Shown here in pieces: positions 38,401-43,570 of a DNA stretch of 64,000 nucleotides. Position 1 is the stretch's first letter; each line of letters starts with the position of its first letter. The notes beneath the pieces are model-generated. The model did not search any database and was not told where the DNA came from. It saw nothing but the letters and a program-made list of their open reading frames with translations. Source of the stretch: an uncultured Clostridia bacterium. Lineage in GTDB: Bacteria; Bacillota; Clostridia; Christensenellales; UBA1242. Where the stretch lies: contig CALWEA010000004.1 in NCBI GenBank assembly GCA_944376905.1, positions 45,156 through 109,155 of the forward strand. The letters are read 5' to 3'. Both the position numbers and the translations under genes were made by a program.

Positions 38401-40337
38401 TATTGAGCAGAAGGGACATTAAATGAAATTGAACTTTTATCAAGTTTAGCAAAACATTCTATGAAAACACTTCCCGTTAAACCATTACCCAATTGAATGG
38501 TTAAAATTCCTGTTTCATCAGGAGCATTTGTCAAAGACTCCAAAAGTAAATAATAAGAATTTGATTCAGTTCCTTGATAAACATCACCAACAACATTAAA
38601 ACTTTGACCAGTTTTTACAAAACTAATATCATCAATGAAAGTATTATTAACAGAAAAATTAACTTGAACACGATTATCACTAAGATTTTCCCCATTAGTC
38701 GTTAAATAATAGTAAAAACTATCTCCAACTTGAACAGCATTATCAAAAGTCAAGTTAGAAGCCCCTTGTCGAGATGATAAATTAAATTGCTTATATATTT
38801 CTGGATTAGATAATGACTCTAAGGTAAAGACCGCCTCACCAGAAGCAACTGATTTAGCCTTTATATAAAATCTTTCCCCACTTTGAAAAGTATATTGATT
38901 ATTTTCAAAAATAATATTTTCAACACTTCCATTAGGGTTTTGTTTCATAAAAATATAGTTGATTGCATTAGTTCCAAGTTTTAAAACAATACCTTTTTCC
39001 ATCTCAGGAACAGTTGTTGGAAAAATGTTGGCAAGAATTTCCATACCAGGTCGCCCATAGTAATTATCATAAACATCTAAATTTAAAATATTTTCTTGAA
39101 TAATTTCACCATCAACTTCAATTGAAAGTTGTTTAACGGCATCATAAGTTTCAAAATTAAATAATTGGGTTTGAATAGAATAATTATAATCAACATAAGA
39201 AATATCAAAATAGAAAGCATCTTCACCATTTTCAGTTTCAGCACTAATAGTGAAAGCATATGAAACAACACCGTCAACAAAAGTTTTACTATAACTTGTT
39301 ATACTTGCAAATTTTGAAATTTGAGAAAGACTACTTAACATATAAGGAGTTATGTTTAAATTGTATTGGCTATTAAGAGAAATTTTAAAATCAATTGAAT
39401 TTTTTTCTGCAACATTTTTAGCAATAGAAATTTTTTGTTGTAAATCAATTTCAGTTGATGTTCCATTGTAAAATGCTTGATAATTAATGTTATCTGTTAT
39501 TTTTTCAATAACATTTAGCGTGATAACAGTTTGCATAGAAGGATTATAATTAGAAATTGCCTGAATTTGAATAGTTGAACCATTAAATGTTTCAGGAACA
39601 AAAAGTGTATTATCTGTTAAGATAACACCATCTGGCAAACTACCAAAAGGAAGAAAAGAAACTTCATTTTGAGTTGTATTTTCGGGAGAAATAATTAAAA
39701 GATTTTTAGGAAGAAGAGTTTTTGTAACACCTTTAACAACAAATAATTCTGAACTATCTGTTGTTTCTATCATAGATTCAATAGGAATTTCAACAGAAAC
39801 ATAGAAAGTAACTTTTTTATTACCTTCTTTTGATTGAACGATAACTGGTGCATCTTTACATACACCATTAGCATTAGCAGTAATGATTATAGTTGTTGAA
39901 TTATCACTATTCATTTTAGTGTCAACAAGAATTTTATCATTTTCAGTAAAAGCCTCCAATTCTCGACTAATACTTTTATCACCTTCTATTGTTGCGGTTA
40001 TTTCTGCGACATCTTCCCCAGCATTACCCCCTAAATAAAGGACAACATCTTCTCCATTGTTAGATAAAACAATTTTCATGTCATCATAAATATTACCACA
40101 AGCGGTTGTTAAGAAAAGCAATGAAATAACAATAAACAATGAAAAAACACACTTAAACAAAAATGAATGTTTAGAACCAGTTGTTTCAATTTTTGTTGAA
40201 GTTGAATTAGTTTGAATACAATTTTTTTGTGAAAAAGAATTCAATGAAGAAGAACAATTGCCATTAAAACAATCATCATCAACCAAAGAAGAATTTTTAT
40301 TTAAAATTAATTTAGAATCTAAATTTTTATTTTTCAT
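23487..40337 (-). CDS. Giant Ig-like/GLUG-repeat lipoprotein (about 5616 aa)
   Basis: One uninterrupted 16.9-kb frame. The ATG at 40337, preceded by GGGGG, is preferred to the in-frame TTG 18 bases upstream. An unusually long N-terminal stretch (about 70 residues, Asn/Ser-rich, with several Cys) precedes the hydrophobic segment and the lipobox LTTAC followed by G, so it should be lipid-anchored. Ig-like beta domains alternate with GLUG-repeat blocks beginning near residues 1050, 2250 and 2730. The C-terminal part from about 4330 is almost entirely short GLUG units (GGIVGRGNNVNISN, GGLVGYATSTTIG and many relatives). It ends without a sorting signal. Function is inferred as a very long surface fibre or adhesin. 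It is a tandem paralogue of the 13356-23201 gene and shares its plan. Confidence 0.87.
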   Translation of the reverse strand: MKNKNLDSKLILNKNSSLVDDDCFNGNCSSSLNSFSQKNCIQTNSTSTKIETTGSKHSFLFKCVFSLFIVISLLFLTTACGNIYDDMKIVLSNNGEDVVLYLGGNAGEDVAEITATIEGDKSISRELEAFTENDKILVDTKMNSDNSTTIIITANANGVCKDAPVIVQSKEGNKKVTFYVSVEIPIESMIETTDSSELFVVKGVTKTLLPKNLLIISPENTTQNEVSFLPFGSLPDGVILTDNTLFVPETFNGSTIQIQAISNYNPSMQTVITLNVIEKITDNINYQAFYNGTSTEIDLQQKISIAKNVAEKNSIDFKISLNSQYNLNITPYMLSSLSQISKFASITSYSKTFVDGVVSYAFTISAETENGEDAFYFDISYVDYNYSIQTQLFNFETYDAVKQLSIEVDGEIIQENILNLDVYDNYYGRPGMEILANIFPTTVPEMEKGIVLKLGTNAINYIFMKQNPNGSVENIIFENNQYTFQSGERFYIKAKSVASGEAVFTLESLSNPEIYKQFNLSSRQGASNLTFDNAVQVGDSFYYYLTTNGENLSDNRVQVNFSVNNTFIDDISFVKTGQSFNVVGDVYQGTESNSYYLLLESLTNAPDETGILTIQLGNGLTGSVFIECFAKLDKSSISFNVPSAQYDASIGYKSILDDIVIDGVSYNLEFFVAIHNGKATTLTVDANSSFTVSYSFYDLPLGAGSAYDESYVNFNNFSKENGVTDINNFASSSTILRSLYLNSFGTLNAIAVGKTWVCATVEGFDLVDNQKQVVSYQFYFLVESYNPVTTFELSKSAVTLYALNSVGDANINDTFTNLSITINQDATYNKISWSNFYATLNPETNVMSYILNGEEIFRFTVLDNGQLLLEAFSTLYADNDSVPGATVYNYAKSLSFDFIAQYTEFGIKYPINLHATIKKAVQVENIVVENLNIENGIYIELGYSNNDIVYPILAHADNGINNEQPLNPNLVYTFLPDGETPSSILSLNSNTGIITISKDQQLGGTGVIRIAPADRFVNGVYVAGEKDIAVYVKITIADGRNRDTSYRISSIDEIKNPNLHYTLLANVSVDFNSPNNFAIFDVFDGGLYGALENSNSVVSTIITNKTLFGTLTKNAIIEDLIVVGDIVDSLGGFIANINNGIITNVTVETQSIGNAYKTSSLNLSSNVATVNEIYYVGGIVGVNTGSINNCYFFGSISANSVVVGGIAGLNSGNIQKSGVEFYNFPDNYSQFFGGDYVGGVVGEMTGGSLFECYAYSYVSSGDADKNYINLNILNSKFGGSPGADGVGGIIGKLTSGNVDKCFAEINDVNKMFAEVNSQNASIKNAYIIFRTSNTDFDALYYYNGEILDNLNSITTDSIWHAQETGVNHGYPYFINMLPVQATPLVANSLANTENIISVEGQSIIFFFDTNQTLSKQEQTALLALNTISFETLLGIDFANGIRAISSNSSIISAYSNGIVIKGLGTCSLTLFSKYDYSLSKTFTIYVVSPITDFVLSYNETDFSNGSTITSKINQNLTIYGKVSVSKLLVNRSVEFVTDGLQLTFDSYQNYIQGSGLGGYVIDTQKIFADTGLYEIIIDYNLQINELSKSYISSHLDDDLTAINDILLSHFNGSFTLKMFKGADKIEISPKSEIIEPSDTLNFEVNIFGDVDFNESPLGEALALNIISKTTGSSLSIISQNVIDNGETTLYQIGQNGEIMFEVVVKHAVTVYYLSSTDLSKQTLNPDEATYYQHKFNVTLEVADTYKNHSFNNSQFDINVIATTSQSNNNDYNEEIVSENFELTIKSQSVLSLGATHYSLNSKVLRVVDEQNVTFYYYSSQANSVLTTGEEGMLEIDIFPTYASYSSLEVTYSTLNNDDFNIRLSLLDKQNDGSFIKSSKGFVSLENGVKIFNNYDNNFVSSLNSLYLSTFIPESIDKDTIFVLKIEAFDENGNQVGVVTTFNLVVQYLKGASISIVDENGEEARTLVRGGTQTILITVDKEQTLGSLTIRGYQQTQDANNFVSYSKFTEIIDNAKNTKTYKATLYIGTGLVLENNSNYLTFEAGVDWIVNGKIQTKTTSINIGVVDFDINDITLKTDKIDKSTYNAYIGVQSALNFEFNIREFLTASQGNNPALQAFLTNYYYKAESGLGVYGDYVVNYGFESVGSLMGNLYYVNGNTTQQVLRDNGTFNPNDYFNFETDGSIIKVTGKRVGAVQMLLSLPVKYPDFSQNVVRNINFYFTINVEVYSDEDTPRIIDDEEAFLDALNASEPQNYILMNDLYLRDYTPQNTTGISSLDGNNYTINILSYNTSVSDSYLKLALFNTISSYSTIKNIIVNTYHASAIAVDTTLVNKIDVAGFALKNDGIVYNCQVLAFESDDSRPNLNVPQGLNVTYSMGQIDDSVTSRIAGFVIENVGSITNSRVGGKTVEYAISGSKQLDAFNIVGQGNISGFVYENSGSIASSFAGNITITNNTLSGTQTFTSGFAGNNSGNIQLSYVEGVGDSTSYSLATAGISTASISAGFVYNNNERGVIGDCYANILLATTNLATQQQYASGRLTSGFVYSNEGEIARCYTASKIENAKTTQMNFIGVDSYGEMQNKGAGSIKNSYYYNLYSDLDDAYAGTSDSINVSRITEPDLATNFYGFSFAETSSSLNGVWYITSTGPKLVSANQIAVSSRYISDAKRDAQTGELISYKLPYYDGYDYGSVRNPIIIRDAKEFNLVFGGGSLNAGTAISAYYDLTSARVFGNYRIVTNINLADLITDTTSGVKIYSSNMSLYGGKIDGNMFTVQGLELVANLENVNTKDYGMFAKLENNAIIMNLNIEVVAVNAVTMQNVGTVAGTVENSKLINLTLYSGDDEGSAEIVGNNIVGGVVGKVVGESEIKNVSTTNINIIANNVAPGESQRFNRDETLNNRVNANTSYAGGIAGVADIYKSNDKADLSHNNRLTNASLAFLTVNGNMQISGSTVGGILGYLGPQTLIKDVTFELSADKEQKLIAYNFSAGGIVGECYGDIDMARATHELALQTLIENSVASYYSNPATSNIERGNINLFEHEEEGKYQPQNIGGLVGELITGNISHSYSKLMVRNSLAVNGGGVVGKISYASNDVINNINIYEVYTFSDVYASSAVGGFAGYIDQTRTLSFDKVNMVNYWSLVYNNQTSSYYLPDYYYDIFAKTGTRNVEAKLLKEIVYDSGTSIEIKDGYSRYSLPVIAQEIHSDDVYAMSYVDFNNNGTSNTIQLNSSYASIGSNIYFKIIDADVQSIKPLKSYVNAEISGSEMDAYFRNSDWDPNFWRRYSTDMLPRLVSNADVNIFYIYVAQDLQNMVSYPDATFIVVGQDGNGIVPVGNYIRSTGLFIDNFSGVLRGYDNSGNYGFDFEGYSLTFINATTTGAKIYNLKIENLGSSASQYLEGEGSFVGNAVGTNFENLTFKNCALYALATYDFYNIGLLSGHINGGFISNISFEDCSVDVLVDINLNELNVGMMAGSITTPTNTYMQVADITAYMNGTNINSGLSNRLNVNVNGYTVTNLNMGTIAGDTDGSVLLYYTSKSSVDGQVKHIGVSDTASVVFTPDTDAGIQKGLIIEVRGSGTVENYNAGLGFGRANVLNLSYQRSASELKFVGAIKNSGTAIIEKAFLGGYIGRSLTSSLITNGSGSIGNYMYVDCDIDLIANENVSAGMLIGESSQISTLENVDTYGTINVVSQNASSFIGGIVGKANSDTSIGYCISRTSISFNDSKSNLSSIGGLIGYVSSPNCKILIGKDNFKTQYLGNITLSATNVIAGGIVGSFASQSSSDLSELAGVEINSAVFGGNITLNSTEQAQIGGIVGSSNYSTSSVEADKVIDTCFAYGNIIVNADFSKNDQVTNIGGIIGKGSSQTQINQNFAVSTIYTKYTQTQTKLNVNAVVGQANGAYAGTNSISGTDLINYYSHQLSLCLDNSGVKSENIYYYTKNNGSNTMLNVLQIYINSLSEKDRLSLAYEGSKLNPFIINNETYAENSYYFNHEIPNVKNNPVRFFVVAEDMNENVFANIELKNSFVVGDGFSITNTSNSVFDLVDSTSTVAGLAIKSQITTPNSTYFAKDGNAYNGVGTIADINDGYIYSCNVNEINNAKTHGVYGLNSSASGGTVYAGGFVGVNLGYIADCYASLDLYSNANAGGFAGLNVGTISHSYANGTIQAQNADSFAKSIRGGGIYYSYTVSKINGSGTVFDVADALSGVYSCFYDIYATGVLSNSATQMITDDMAVFDSQNILANPDLNTIDDESGKLIPNNFLVNEEKLDDTAKIKFSYDYRYNNGYPTFNGPAYKSLTYMQDCYTGDGYSQENAVEISNIGKLQQIDDWQSTSGTFFALTNNISLTNDMKNANNKDENIDVWRSIGQKEGNSSPGGSFKGTFTGEYSTTTSGATSYNYYSIINLNFNGAENYAGLFGETENAKIYGLNIEFEDLNDESEVPVFNISYAGALAGKISNTTINNVTIENPSFKAEALNSSSFGGLVGEANGSTIEDCELSNVSLNASSGGNQINVGGIVGYLSGNNSSITNTKILNSAIINSNSSGSSLGGIVGNVTGSSNSSTKIENCEIPTNTKLSVKSTISNSNPCYVGALSGNANNANFVDINLSSGYEFNIQVSNSTVYNGALVGYSNDSMYTNVTIGNNYKIDVATTGGAFVGAMFGQVIAENVELQLSQISIPNNNTIKVSGGSSSNNVYLGGLVGQSSGVDFSGVNFANLSSNTLTYNSNATGYVGGLAGSITGRTSLSGLNLNFGTGQLEVATSGKFIFGGIAGQVNDNVTISNASVNYSQNTFYNIGNISSALIGGLVGELNDSNINGRCSSSGLDFSNLRFGNLDAGGIVASTSENSNISGANVNSLSFDGASISSSANIGGIASKVGGNTELTSCSVQNLSFNALTVNGESYISGIVSQIDDSARVENCNVYELYFQNMNLSNNSFISGLVAQAQGTSRIVNCELNGFTIANLTTNNSNFAGAVAKISGTPTLDGIDANNIRIEVQNVNSPNIGGIVANANARGVTISNSNVNMFNIVVSQGTGNAYFGGLAGQASDIDFNKCGVDDFEITINGFENNTVNIGGIAGLTNNVNIVNGTTVKNFSYINNQKTNIYLGGLVGYATSTTIGSSQGQQSVLEGIELINANNSEYSFATIDNSSQVGGIVGRGNNVNISNFKLDNIVVINGSIDGQDDINTTTGAGGVAGNLEGLENNISNITISNSFISALTKAGGVTGTFAGGNISNITTENSVNIYSGTSGSARVNQNNYQISLNSDNIPLAGGIVAQMKAGTISQSTNNANVVSGYNEQHIIDDTGYTSYQLPDYYSSQGMPMVAWNAGYSMLIKPTEKASKESYAGGIAGRSSPGVEINGCTNNGSVRANAVQELYTKCLFEMQPVFWGLTICGTHKFYYSFLKELAYANGITYLEPQISYDSIINDCHNRGQIRGGAELGINWVYNTPYLVDPSGWLDPNNSSKFFALNYGLRNGVLFNSYTYLYARNGDVRDQLYNRLLSYGGLMGVATDNEGANGKIVNVYYANQICNNPAITYRTLDGYKIINSITNLYTVTNCTISNINLAGQGYDILDLVNEGNSTPTTSFWDFFGIIIDGLLPTKYPYVPLQDYNHQNDEGMGISYA

Positions 40338-40384
40338 TTTTCCCCCATTGTACAATGAAGCCCTAACATTTACGCTTATATGTT

Positions 40385-40414
40385 AGTATAGCAAAAATTG
40401 TAGAAATATGTCAA
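40385..40414 (-). promoter_or_regulatory. Strong promoter of the 5616-aa lipoprotein gene
   Basis: Perfect TTGACA at 40409-40414, an 18-base spacer and TATACT at 40385-40390 preceded by TGC (extended -10). It predicts a leader of about 40 nt. The rest of the gap to 40679 is AT-rich, with the divergent promoter of the next gene at its end. Confidence 0.8.
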
Positions 40415-40644
40415 CTTAAAACTTAATTAATTAATATATTTTTATTATAAATATAAAATATATAATTAAAATTAAGAAAAGTATTGTTAAAATCACTAAA
40501 ATTGCCAAAATATAAAAATTAATTAAATAAAATATAAAAATTTATTAAACCTGTTTTGACTAACCAAATTATAGATTTTTTATATAAAAAAAATGATAAA
40601 AACAAAATATAAAAAAAAATATAAAATAAAAATAAAAAACAAGG

Positions 40645-40673
40645 TTGCACAAAATTAAAATAAATGATATTAT
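40645..40673 (+). promoter_or_regulatory. Promoter giving a leaderless ttcA-like mRNA
   Basis: TTGCAC at 40645-40650, a 17-base spacer and TATTAT at 40668-40673. Only six bases separate the -10 element from the ATG at 40680, and no ribosome binding site is present, so transcription should begin at or next to the start codon. Confidence 0.65.
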
Positions 40674-40679
40674 GCTAAC

Positions 40680-41423
40680 ATGAAAAAAATAATATCATTA
40701 ATGCATCAAGCAATAAAAGATTATAAAATGATAAAAGAGGGCGACAAAATCGCAATTGGTTTATCATGCGGAAAGGATAGTTTAACTCTTTTAAGAGCCC
40801 TATCCATATATAAAAAACACTCAGTTAATAAGTTTGAAATTATAGCAATAACAATTGACATATTTGGCAATACTGACTATACAAAAGTTGAAGAATTTTG
40901 CAAAAAAATAAACATAGAATTAGTTATAATTAGAACAAACATTAATGAAACAATGTTAAATAAATTACAAGGTAAAAACCCTTGTTCATTGTGTGCTAAT
41001 TTAAGGCGGGGACACCTTTATTCAAAAGCAAAAGAATTGGGTTGTAATAAAGTCGCCTTAGGACATCATGCCGACGATTTAATAGAGACATTTTTTATGA
41101 GTATGTTCAAAGAAAATCGTTTAAATACATTTTGGCCAATTTTATATTTATCACGTCAAGAACTTTATGTAATTCGTCCTTTTGTTTATGTGTTTGAAAA
41201 TCAAATTACAAGTTCTCTAACCGATGAACTTCCTATAATAAAAAACAGTTGTTTGTTTGATAAAAAAACATATAGAGAATCAATAAAAAATATTATAACA
41301 GATTTAACAACAAAAGTTCCAGAATTTAAATATCACGTATTAGAAAGTTTAATTCAAACAAATAGATATAATTTATTAGACAAATCTAAACTATTATCAG
41401 ATTCCACAAACAACCCAAAATGA
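40680..41423 (+). CDS. TtcA-like tRNA thiolation enzyme (PP-loop ATPase)
   Basis: Predicted ATP-dependent, iron-sulfur tRNA-thiolating enzyme of the TtcA/TtuA group; TtcA makes 2-thiocytidine at tRNA position 32. The 247-residue protein has the PP-loop as SCGKDS (29-34; usually SGGKDS), the CxxC pair Cys102/Cys105 followed by two Arg (CSLCANLRR), the LGHHADD motif (about 127-133) and a third conserved Cys191 (KNSC). These three Cys would hold a [4Fe-4S] cluster. The target base is not proven by sequence. It appears to be leaderless and is oriented opposite to its neighbours. A bidirectional hairpin terminator at 41695-41722 separates it from spoIIID. The 3' flank 41424-41690 is low-complexity A/T sequence. 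Confidence 0.85.
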   Translation: MKKIISLMHQAIKDYKMIKEGDKIAIGLSCGKDSLTLLRALSIYKKHSVNKFEIIAITIDIFGNTDYTKVEEFCKKINIELVIIRTNINETMLNKLQGKNPCSLCANLRRGHLYSKAKELGCNKVALGHHADDLIETFFMSMFKENRLNTFWPILYLSRQELYVIRPFVYVFENQITSSLTDELPIIKNSCLFDKKTYRESIKNIITDLTTKVPEFKYHVLESLIQTNRYNLLDKSKLLSDSTNNPK

Positions 41424-41694
41424 TAAAATAAAAATAAAAACAAAAATAAATAAAATATAAAAATTAAAAAAATATAAAAAAATAAAAATAATAGTTGTTG
41501 AAAAAAAATGTAAAAAATTAATAAAAAAATAATAAAAATCCTGCAAAATACACAAAAAACAAACAAAATAATTATAAAATAAATATAAAATAATTATAAA
41601 AAAAATTAAAAACAATATAAAAAAATTAATAAAAAAAGCAATAAACTTAATAAAATAAAGTTAAAAAAAATTAAAATAAAAAACTATTAAAATA

Positions 41695-41722
41695 AAAAAC
41701 TATTAAAATAAAAATAGTTTTT
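41695..41722. terminator. Bidirectional terminator between ttcA-like gene and spoIIID
   Basis: AAAAACTATT pairs with AATAGTTTTT around an 8-base loop, with T-runs on both strands. Just upstream the unit AAAACTATTAAAATA is repeated in tandem. The rest of the 41424-41745 gap is low-complexity A/T; frames there encode only Phe/Ile/Leu runs. Confidence 0.7.
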
Positions 41723-41745
41723 TTATATTTAATTATAAATTTAGA

Positions 41746-42000
41746 TTATATTTTATTTTTTAAATATTTTTGTTTGGTTGCCTCACCACCTCTTAAATGC
41801 TTTTCGTTAAAATTGTTTATTAAGATTTTTTTTACTTTTGTATATAACCCAAAATCAATATCTTTTAATCGTTTGGAAATATCAAAATGAACTGTGCTTT
41901 TACTAATACCAAAAACATCAGCAGTTTGCCTAACCGTTTGTTTGGTTTTTAATATATGTTTAGCAAAGTTAATTGCCCTTTGTTTTATAAAAATATTCAT
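41746..42000 (-). CDS. spoIIID: Sporulation transcription factor SpoIIID
   Basis: Mother-cell transcription factor that tunes the sigma-E regulon during endospore formation. The 84-residue protein matches the family throughout: RAINFAKHILKTKQTVRQTADVFGISKSTVHFDISKRL is the helix-turn-helix region and HLRGGEATKQKY the conserved C-terminal basic segment. The start is the ATG at 42000, because GGAG lies seven bases upstream and the family length is about 85; the longer frame to 42111 adds a hydrophobic stretch not found in SpoIIID. A sequence like the -10 of sigma-E promoters (CATACATT) lies about 30 bases upstream. Its presence, with spoIIQ nearby, indicates an endospore-forming lineage. Confidence 0.95.
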   Translation of the reverse strand: MNIFIKQRAINFAKHILKTKQTVRQTADVFGISKSTVHFDISKRLKDIDFGLYTKVKKILINNFNEKHLRGGEATKQKYLKNKI

Positions 42001-42028
42001 ACAAAATCTCCATTTATACGCATATTGT

Positions 42029-42036
42029 AATGTATG
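42029..42036 (-). promoter_or_regulatory. Sigma-E-like -10 element before spoIIID
   Basis: CATACATT on the minus strand against the sigma-E -10 consensus CATACA-T. The expected -35 (ATATT-like) about 14 bases upstream is not evident in the T-rich sequence there, so the call rests on half the promoter and on knowledge that spoIIID is sigma-E-dependent in Bacillus. Confidence 0.4.
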
Positions 42037-42070
42037 AAATAAAAACAAAAAAAAGAACAAAAAAAACTTT

Positions 42071-42090
42071 AATTCGCCAAAATGCGAATT
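42071..42090 (-). terminator. Terminator-like hairpin upstream of spoIIID
   Basis: AATTCGC and GCGAATT form a 7-bp stem with a 6-base loop, followed on the minus strand by a long T-rich tract. It could stop read-through from the acyl carrier protein gene into spoIIID. The rest of 42091-42350 is low-complexity A/T. Confidence 0.5.
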
Positions 42091-42350
42091 AATAAAATTA
42101 AAAATAATCAACTATCTAAACGCCTTTAAAAACAAATCACAAAAAATAAAAAAAATTAAAAATATTAAAATTATTAAAAAGAAAAAAACAACGTAACAAA
42201 TAATCAATTTAAAGAAAAATAAAAAATTAAAAAATTAAAAATAATATTAAATTAAGTAAAATAAAATAAAAACAAAAATAAAAACAAAAAAAGCAAAATA
42301 AAAAAATTAAATTAAAAAAATTAAATTAAGTAAAATAAAATAAAAAAAAT

Positions 42351-42374
42351 AAAAATCCAAATATTTGGATTTTT
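42351..42374 (-). terminator. Terminator after the acyl carrier protein gene
   Basis: A perfect 24-bp palindrome (arms AAAAATCCAAAT / ATTTGGATTTTT) just beyond the stop codon, with T at the end of either strand. Confidence 0.7.
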
Positions 42375-42386
42375 ACATAATTTTTA

Positions 42387-42620
42387 CTATTTATTACTTT
42401 TAGAATCAATTAAATTAGCAACATCAGCAATTGTTTTCATCTTAGTTGTTTCTTCATCTGGTATAGTTATTCCAAATTCTTCTTCAAGTGTCATAAGCAT
42501 TTCAACAATGTCTAATGAATCTGCTCCTAAATCTTCAACGATTTTAGAATCATCTTTAATTTCATCAACAGGCTTATTAATTTGAGCAGAAATAATTTCT
42601 TTAACTTTATCTATTGTCAT
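42387..42620 (-). CDS. acpP: Acyl carrier protein
   Basis: Small acidic carrier that holds growing acyl chains on a 4'-phosphopantetheine arm during fatty acid synthesis. The 77-residue protein has the attachment motif GADSLDIVEM with Ser35, and the typical helices (DKVKEIISAQI, LMTLEEEFGITIPDEE, TIADVANLI). The ATG at 42620 is chosen because GGAGG lies just upstream and the family is about 77 residues; the longer frame to 42668 would cross the promoter. It has its own promoter and terminator and sits between spoIIQ and spoIIID. No other fatty acid synthesis gene is in the window, so it could also be a specialised second ACP. Confidence 0.93.
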   Translation of the reverse strand: MTIDKVKEIISAQINKPVDEIKDDSKIVEDLGADSLDIVEMLMTLEEEFGITIPDEETTKMKTIADVANLIDSKSNK

Positions 42621-42647
42621 TTTGACCTCCGTAAAAAGTATAAAGGA

Positions 42648-42676
42648 ATTATACACCAAAAACAACAAAAAGTAAA
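42648..42676 (-). promoter_or_regulatory. Sigma-A promoter of the ACP gene
   Basis: TTTACT at 42671-42676, a 17-base spacer and a perfect TATAAT at 42648-42653, in the short gap after spoIIQ. Confidence 0.75.
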
Positions 42677-42701
42677 TTAAAAATTGAATATTTTATAGTT
42701 C

Positions 42702-43304
42702 TTATTTGTTTTCAAAATTTAAATAACTAGCAGGGTCTATATTTTTACCATCTTGAAGCAATTCAAAGTGTAAATGAGCCCCATCTTTTTGTTCATTGTT
42801 AGATGACTCACCTGCTGTTCCAATTTTATCGCCAGCCTTAACCTCATCACCTTCTTCAACTAAAACATCGTCAGCAAGACAACTATAAACGCTTTGAAAA
42901 CCATTTTCATGGGTTATAATAACCATTTTGCCATCAGCGTAAGTTTCGCTAACTGAACTAACCTTACCATCTGCACTTGCAAAAACAGAAAGGTCAGAAG
43001 ACACTAAATCAACTCCATCATGATATTCCCATCTTTCCAAAGTTTGATTGTAAAAAAGTTCTTGAGAAGAAAATTCTTTTAATAAAGAAGCCTCAGTCAT
43101 TGGAAGTTGAAAACTCAAACTAACAACTGGTTGTCCTCCAACACTTATAACCGGATTATTAGCAGAAGAAATATTTGCTTGCGTTTCTTTAGATGTTCCT
43201 GCTGTAAAAATAATAGTTAAACCAATAGCCAAAACCAAAAATCCCGCAACACAATAAGTTCCGTATTTTTTAATCCACCCCATAAATGTTTTATTTTTAT
43301 TCAT
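42702..43304 (-). CDS. spoIIQ: SpoIIQ-like forespore M23 (LytM) peptidase
   Basis: Forespore membrane protein that, with SpoIIIAH of the mother cell, forms the channel or zipper across the engulfment space. The 200-residue protein has a short cytoplasmic tail, one transmembrane helix (about 16-35), a linker and a LytM/M23 domain. All zinc ligands appear present: His95 and Asp99 (YHDGVDL) and His177/His179 (AHLHFEL). Bacillus SpoIIQ has lost catalytic residues, whereas clostridial ones keep them. The ATG at 43304 with AAGGAGG five bases upstream is chosen; the in-frame ATG at 43322 lies before the start expected from the sigma-F promoter. That promoter and spoIIID next door support SpoIIQ over a general M23 cell-wall peptidase. 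Confidence 0.87.
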   Translation of the reverse strand: MNKNKTFMGWIKKYGTYCVAGFLVLAIGLTIIFTAGTSKETQANISSANNPVISVGGQPVVSLSFQLPMTEASLLKEFSSQELFYNQTLERWEYHDGVDLVSSDLSVFASADGKVSSVSETYADGKMVIITHENGFQSVYSCLADDVLVEEGDEVKAGDKIGTAGESSNNEQKDGAHLHFELLQDGKNIDPASYLNFENK

Positions 43305-43322
43305 TTTTACCTCCTTGTCCAT

Positions 43323-43352
43323 AATTATTGCCTCAAAAAACCAATTTTAAAC
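43323..43352 (-). promoter_or_regulatory. Sigma-F (forespore) promoter of spoIIQ
   Basis: On the minus strand GTTTA (43348-43352), a 15-base spacer and GGCAATAATT (43323-43332). This fits every position of the sigma-F consensus GYWTA-N15-GGNRANANTW. The predicted start is close to 43316, between the two possible ATGs, and so decides for ATG 43304. Confidence 0.85.
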
Positions 43353-43570
43353 ATATATTTTGTTAATTTTATTATAATTAGATTTATTTCTAAATAATCA
43401 CTAATAAAAAAACTAAAAATTAACAAAAAAAATAATATTATACAAACAAAAATTTAAAAAAAATATAATAAAATAATTAAAAAAATAAAAAAGTATTAAA
43501 ACTACGAAAAAAAATAATATTAAAATAAATAAAAAAATATTAAAATATAAGAAATTAAAATTATTAGATA

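Noticed and set aside
23487..40337. CRISPR array or tandem DNA repeats in the giant genes
   Set aside because: The repeats are protein-level GLUG motifs with diverged DNA; no identical direct repeats with regular unique spacers were seen anywhere in the window.
41354..41615. Minus-strand frames of 70-72 codons
   Set aside because: They arise from low-complexity A/T sequence and encode Phe/Ile/Leu runs; they also overlap the ttcA-like gene end and its terminator region.
42000..42111. Extension of SpoIIID to 42111
   Set aside because: It would add a hydrophobic N-terminus foreign to the family and runs through the T-rich region upstream of a good ribosome binding site at ATG 42000.
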